Assembly (NCBI GenBank): GCA_029858845.1
Contig: JAOUEG010000088.1
Span: 1-7,055 of the forward strand
Direction: 5' to 3'
From: Chloroflexota bacterium
GTDB taxonomy: Bacteria > Chloroflexota > Limnocylindria > Limnocylindrales > CSP1-4
DNA: 7,055 nucleotides
In this document: one piece after another, positions 5,360-7,055 of the stretch
Position numbering within the stretch: the first letter of the stretch is position 1
Layout: every line of letters starts with the position of its first letter
Notes under the pieces: generated by a model
Seen by the model: only the letters and a program-made list of their open reading frames with translations
What the model was told of the DNA's origin: nothing
Database searches by the model: none
Translations under genes and position numbers: made by a program

Positions 5360-6253
5360 ATGTCGACCCCGACGCTCGATCTCGAGCGCGTCACGCCGAA
5401 CATCTACACGACGACCAGGCTCCGCGGCTGCAACCCGAGCTTCGTGACGACGTCGGATGGCGTCGTCGCCATCGACACCCCGCAGCTTCCGACGCGCGCG
5501 GTCGCCATGCGCGCCGCCGCCGAGAGCCATGGCCCGCTCCGATACCTCATCAACACCGAACATCACGTCGACCACATCTTCGGCAACTACTGGTACAAGG
5601 GCGTCCCGGTGGTCAATCACCAGGGTCTCTATGACAACTTCATGGATCCGAACGCCGCGCTCGACCCGTTCGCCTATGCCCTCGAGGCCATCCCGACCGA
5701 CGATCCCGAGGGGACACCGCTGATCCCGGACCGGGATACGTACTACGAAGACCCCAACAAGGGCACGATCGTGTTCACGGGCGACCTGACGCTCCGAGTC
5801 GGCGACCACACGTTCCACCTGCTCCACACGCCGGGGCACACGCCCGGTCAGCTCGCCGTCCACGTCCCGGAGGAACGGGCGGTCTTCACCGGCGACACGA
5901 TCTTCTGCCAATGCCAGACCTGGCTGATGACGTCCGATGTGGATCAGTGGCTGGAGGCACTCGAGCAGATCCGGCAGCTGGAAGTGGACCACCTCATCCC
6001 CGGCCACGGACCGGTGACGACGATCCGGTACGTCGAGACCCAGCGGTCCGTGCTGCTCGCCTGGAAGGCCGCCGTGGCCGACGCGGTCGCCAAGGGCTGG
6101 TCGCGGGAGGAGACGATGGAGCGCGTCCGCTTCGACGACGCCTTCGGGCCGGTCGACGTCGGACAGGGCTACATGATGGATCACATCCAGACGCAGAACG
6201 CCGGCACGCTCTGGGACAAACTCACGGCTCTCGGGTACGCCAAGGGTCGCTAA
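5360..6253 (+). CDS. Metallo-beta-lactamase-fold hydrolase with a Glu in the first metal-ligand position
   Basis: The product is 297 residues and has the MBL-fold motifs in order. NTEHHVDH at 65-72 is the HxHxDH motif with E67 in place of the first His. H160 lies in HTPGHTPGQ, D179 in FTGDTIF and H216 in PGHGP. Six of the seven usual ligands of a two-metal site are kept. An insertion at about 91-135, rich in Asp and Pro (DDPEGTPLIPDRD), probably forms part of the substrate pocket. C183 and C185 (FCQCQTW) follow the bridging Asp. The ATG at 5360 has AGGAG about eight bases upstream; the frame is open back to 5270, but that part overlaps the SDR gene. No signal peptide is seen. MBL-fold proteins include lactonases, thioesterases, glyoxalases and sulfatases. 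The pairing with an SDR suggests a hydrolytic step in the same pathway, perhaps on a lactone, but the substrate cannot be read from the sequence. Confidence 0.93.
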   Translation: MSTPTLDLERVTPNIYTTTRLRGCNPSFVTTSDGVVAIDTPQLPTRAVAMRAAAESHGPLRYLINTEHHVDHIFGNYWYKGVPVVNHQGLYDNFMDPNAALDPFAYALEAIPTDDPEGTPLIPDRDTYYEDPNKGTIVFTGDLTLRVGDHTFHLLHTPGHTPGQLAVHVPEERAVFTGDTIFCQCQTWLMTSDVDQWLEALEQIRQLEVDHLIPGHGPVTTIRYVETQRSVLLAWKAAVADAVAKGWSREETMERVRFDDAFGPVDVGQGYMMDHIQTQNAGTLWDKLTALGYAKGR

Positions 6254-6267
6254 TCGGACGATTCCGA

Positions 6268-6319
6268 GCGGCCCGCGTGGTCGATGCCGTGGCCGCGCGT
6301 GCTTGACGTCCGTCGCGCG
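6268..6319. terminator. Weak hairpins between convergent genes
   Basis: The 83-base gap between the MBL-fold stop and the convergent gene's stop contains GCGGCC (6268-6273) facing GGCCGC (6291-6296), and an overlapping alternative CGCGCG (6294-6299) facing CGCGCG (6314-6319). Both have six-base G/C stems and long loops. No T-run follows on either strand, so this is at best a non-canonical bidirectional terminator. Confidence 0.2.
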
Positions 6320-6336
6320 TCGGCGTTCGACCCGGC

Positions 6337-7055
6337 CTACGCCCGGCCGGCGGCAGCCTCGTCCTCCCGCGTCCGTCCGGCGAGACGGATCAGGTCCTCG
6401 TGGAGCTCGAACCAGGTCCCGTGGTAGCTGTCGACCCGCGGTGAGGCGACATAGCGCTGGTCACCGTCCCTGGCGCGCCGCAGGGCCCGACCGAGCCTGA
6501 TCCCGTAGGACCCGAGACGGGGGCAACCCGTCGCGACCGGGCCGAGCCAGGCCAGCGCGTCGTCGTGGGTGATTGCGAGCCGATCCAGCACCGACCGATC
6601 GTACTCGGCGTCGGCGTGGTCGTTGACGACCTGGCCGTCGGGGCCGGCTCGGAGTTGCCAGGCGGTCACGGCCTCCTTCACCCGATGGTCCAGGTCCAGG
6701 AAGGCGTCCAGCGCCGAGACGGCCGCCTCTGCACCCCAGGCATCGCGTTCTGCGGCCAGCAACTCGGCGACCCGGGTTTCGCCGGCTTCCGTCAGCCGGT
6801 AGGCGCCGGCGCTGATGGTGACCATCCCGCCGTCCACGACCCGATCGAGGATCGATTGCACGTCGTCCGGCGTCGCCAGCAGGGCATCCGCCACCCCCTG
6901 CGCGGTGACGAAGCCCTTGACCGCGATCGTCCGCAGGCAGTCGTCCGGCGTCGCCGCGCGGCGGACTTCAGCCGGGGCGACAGCCGCGTCGGCGTCCTGT
7001 GAATCGCCGTCCGGCGATTCGGCCGCGGCGGGCTCAGGATCCTCAGCGATCGGGA
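6337..7055 (-). CDS. C-terminal part of a large protein: acidic linker, winged-helix-like segment, helical end (partial)
   Basis: The frame is open from the right edge to the TAG at 6339-6337, giving 238 visible residues; its true start is outside the window. A GTG at 6894 is only an internal codon, since the conserved-looking sequence continues upstream of it (CLRTIAVKGFVTAQGVADAL). In order, the visible part has an Ala/Pro/Asp-rich linker (about residues 1-35), then a winged-helix-like segment (about 45-95) with a recognition-helix candidate, TPDDVQSILDRVVDGGMV, and the wing GAYRLTEAG. A helical domain follows, with LDAFLDLDHRVKEAVTAW, NDHADAEYD, and near the end ASPRVDSYHGTWFELHEDLI. No catalytic motif is evident. 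From memory, similar tails occur on some actinobacterial proteins labelled as PEP-utilising or pyruvate phosphate dikinase; this is unverified. It converges on the MBL-fold gene and is probably not part of that operon. Confidence 0.75.
   Translation of the reverse strand, partial: PIAEDPEPAAAESPDGDSQDADAAVAPAEVRRAATPDDCLRTIAVKGFVTAQGVADALLATPDDVQSILDRVVDGGMVTISAGAYRLTEAGETRVAELLAAERDAWGAEAAVSALDAFLDLDHRVKEAVTAWQLRAGPDGQVVNDHADAEYDRSVLDRLAITHDDALAWLGPVATGCPRLGSYGIRLGRALRRARDGDQRYVASPRVDSYHGTWFELHEDLIRLAGRTREDEAAAGRA

Noticed and set aside
6254..6336. Strong rho-independent terminator between the convergent genes
   Set aside because: Only short G/C hairpins with long loops and no T-run are present, so a confident terminator cannot be claimed.

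Overview
The window is 7,055 bases of uniformly very GC-rich DNA. Codon use is strongly biased to G/C in the third position and ribosome binding sites are of the GAAGGGAG/AGGAG type. This fits a high-GC Actinomycetota or Chloroflexota-like soil bacterium, but nothing in the window fixes the lineage. No rRNA, tRNA, CRISPR array, insertion sequence or phage gene was found. Coding density is high and every full gene is intact.

Layout. Four genes run leftwards on the minus strand. In transcription order they are an alanine racemase (alr, 2984-4219), a member of the DapA/N-acetylneuraminate lyase aldolase family (1912-2853), an FAD-dependent GMC oxidoreductase with a probable 3Fe-4S cysteine motif (141-1754), and the start of its small subunit, a gluconate 2-dehydrogenase subunit 3-like protein that runs off the left edge (1-144). 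Two genes run rightwards: a short-chain dehydrogenase/reductase (4557-5342) and, 17 bases later, a metallo-beta-lactamase-fold hydrolase (5360-6253). Facing them from the right edge is the C-terminal part of a large protein of unknown function, with an acidic Ala/Pro linker and a winged-helix-like segment (6337-7055, minus strand).

Control. The 337 bases between the alr and SDR start codons hold two good sigma-70-like promoters facing away from each other: TTGACG-18-TATCCT for alr and TTGACT-17-TATTCT for the SDR operon. An 11-base palindrome lies at the SDR transcription start, and a perfect 19-base direct repeat lies between the promoters. Upstream of the aldolase-family gene, two 21-base repeats can be read as seven-codon repeats inside a possible 22-codon leader ORF, whose stop overlaps the aldolase start codon.

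How the genes may work together (inference). A flavin/iron-sulfur dehydrogenase with its small subunit, a sugar-acid-type SDR, a zinc hydrolase and a pyruvate-type aldolase or dehydratase would fit stepwise oxidation and cleavage of a sugar, glycoside or sugar acid. The DapA-like protein lacks several lysine-pathway residues, so its position beside alr should not be read as a cell-wall cassette. The points most worth checking are the 3Fe-4S dehydrogenase without a visible export signal, the altered active sites of the DapA-like and metallo-beta-lactamase proteins, and the leader ORF with repeats.
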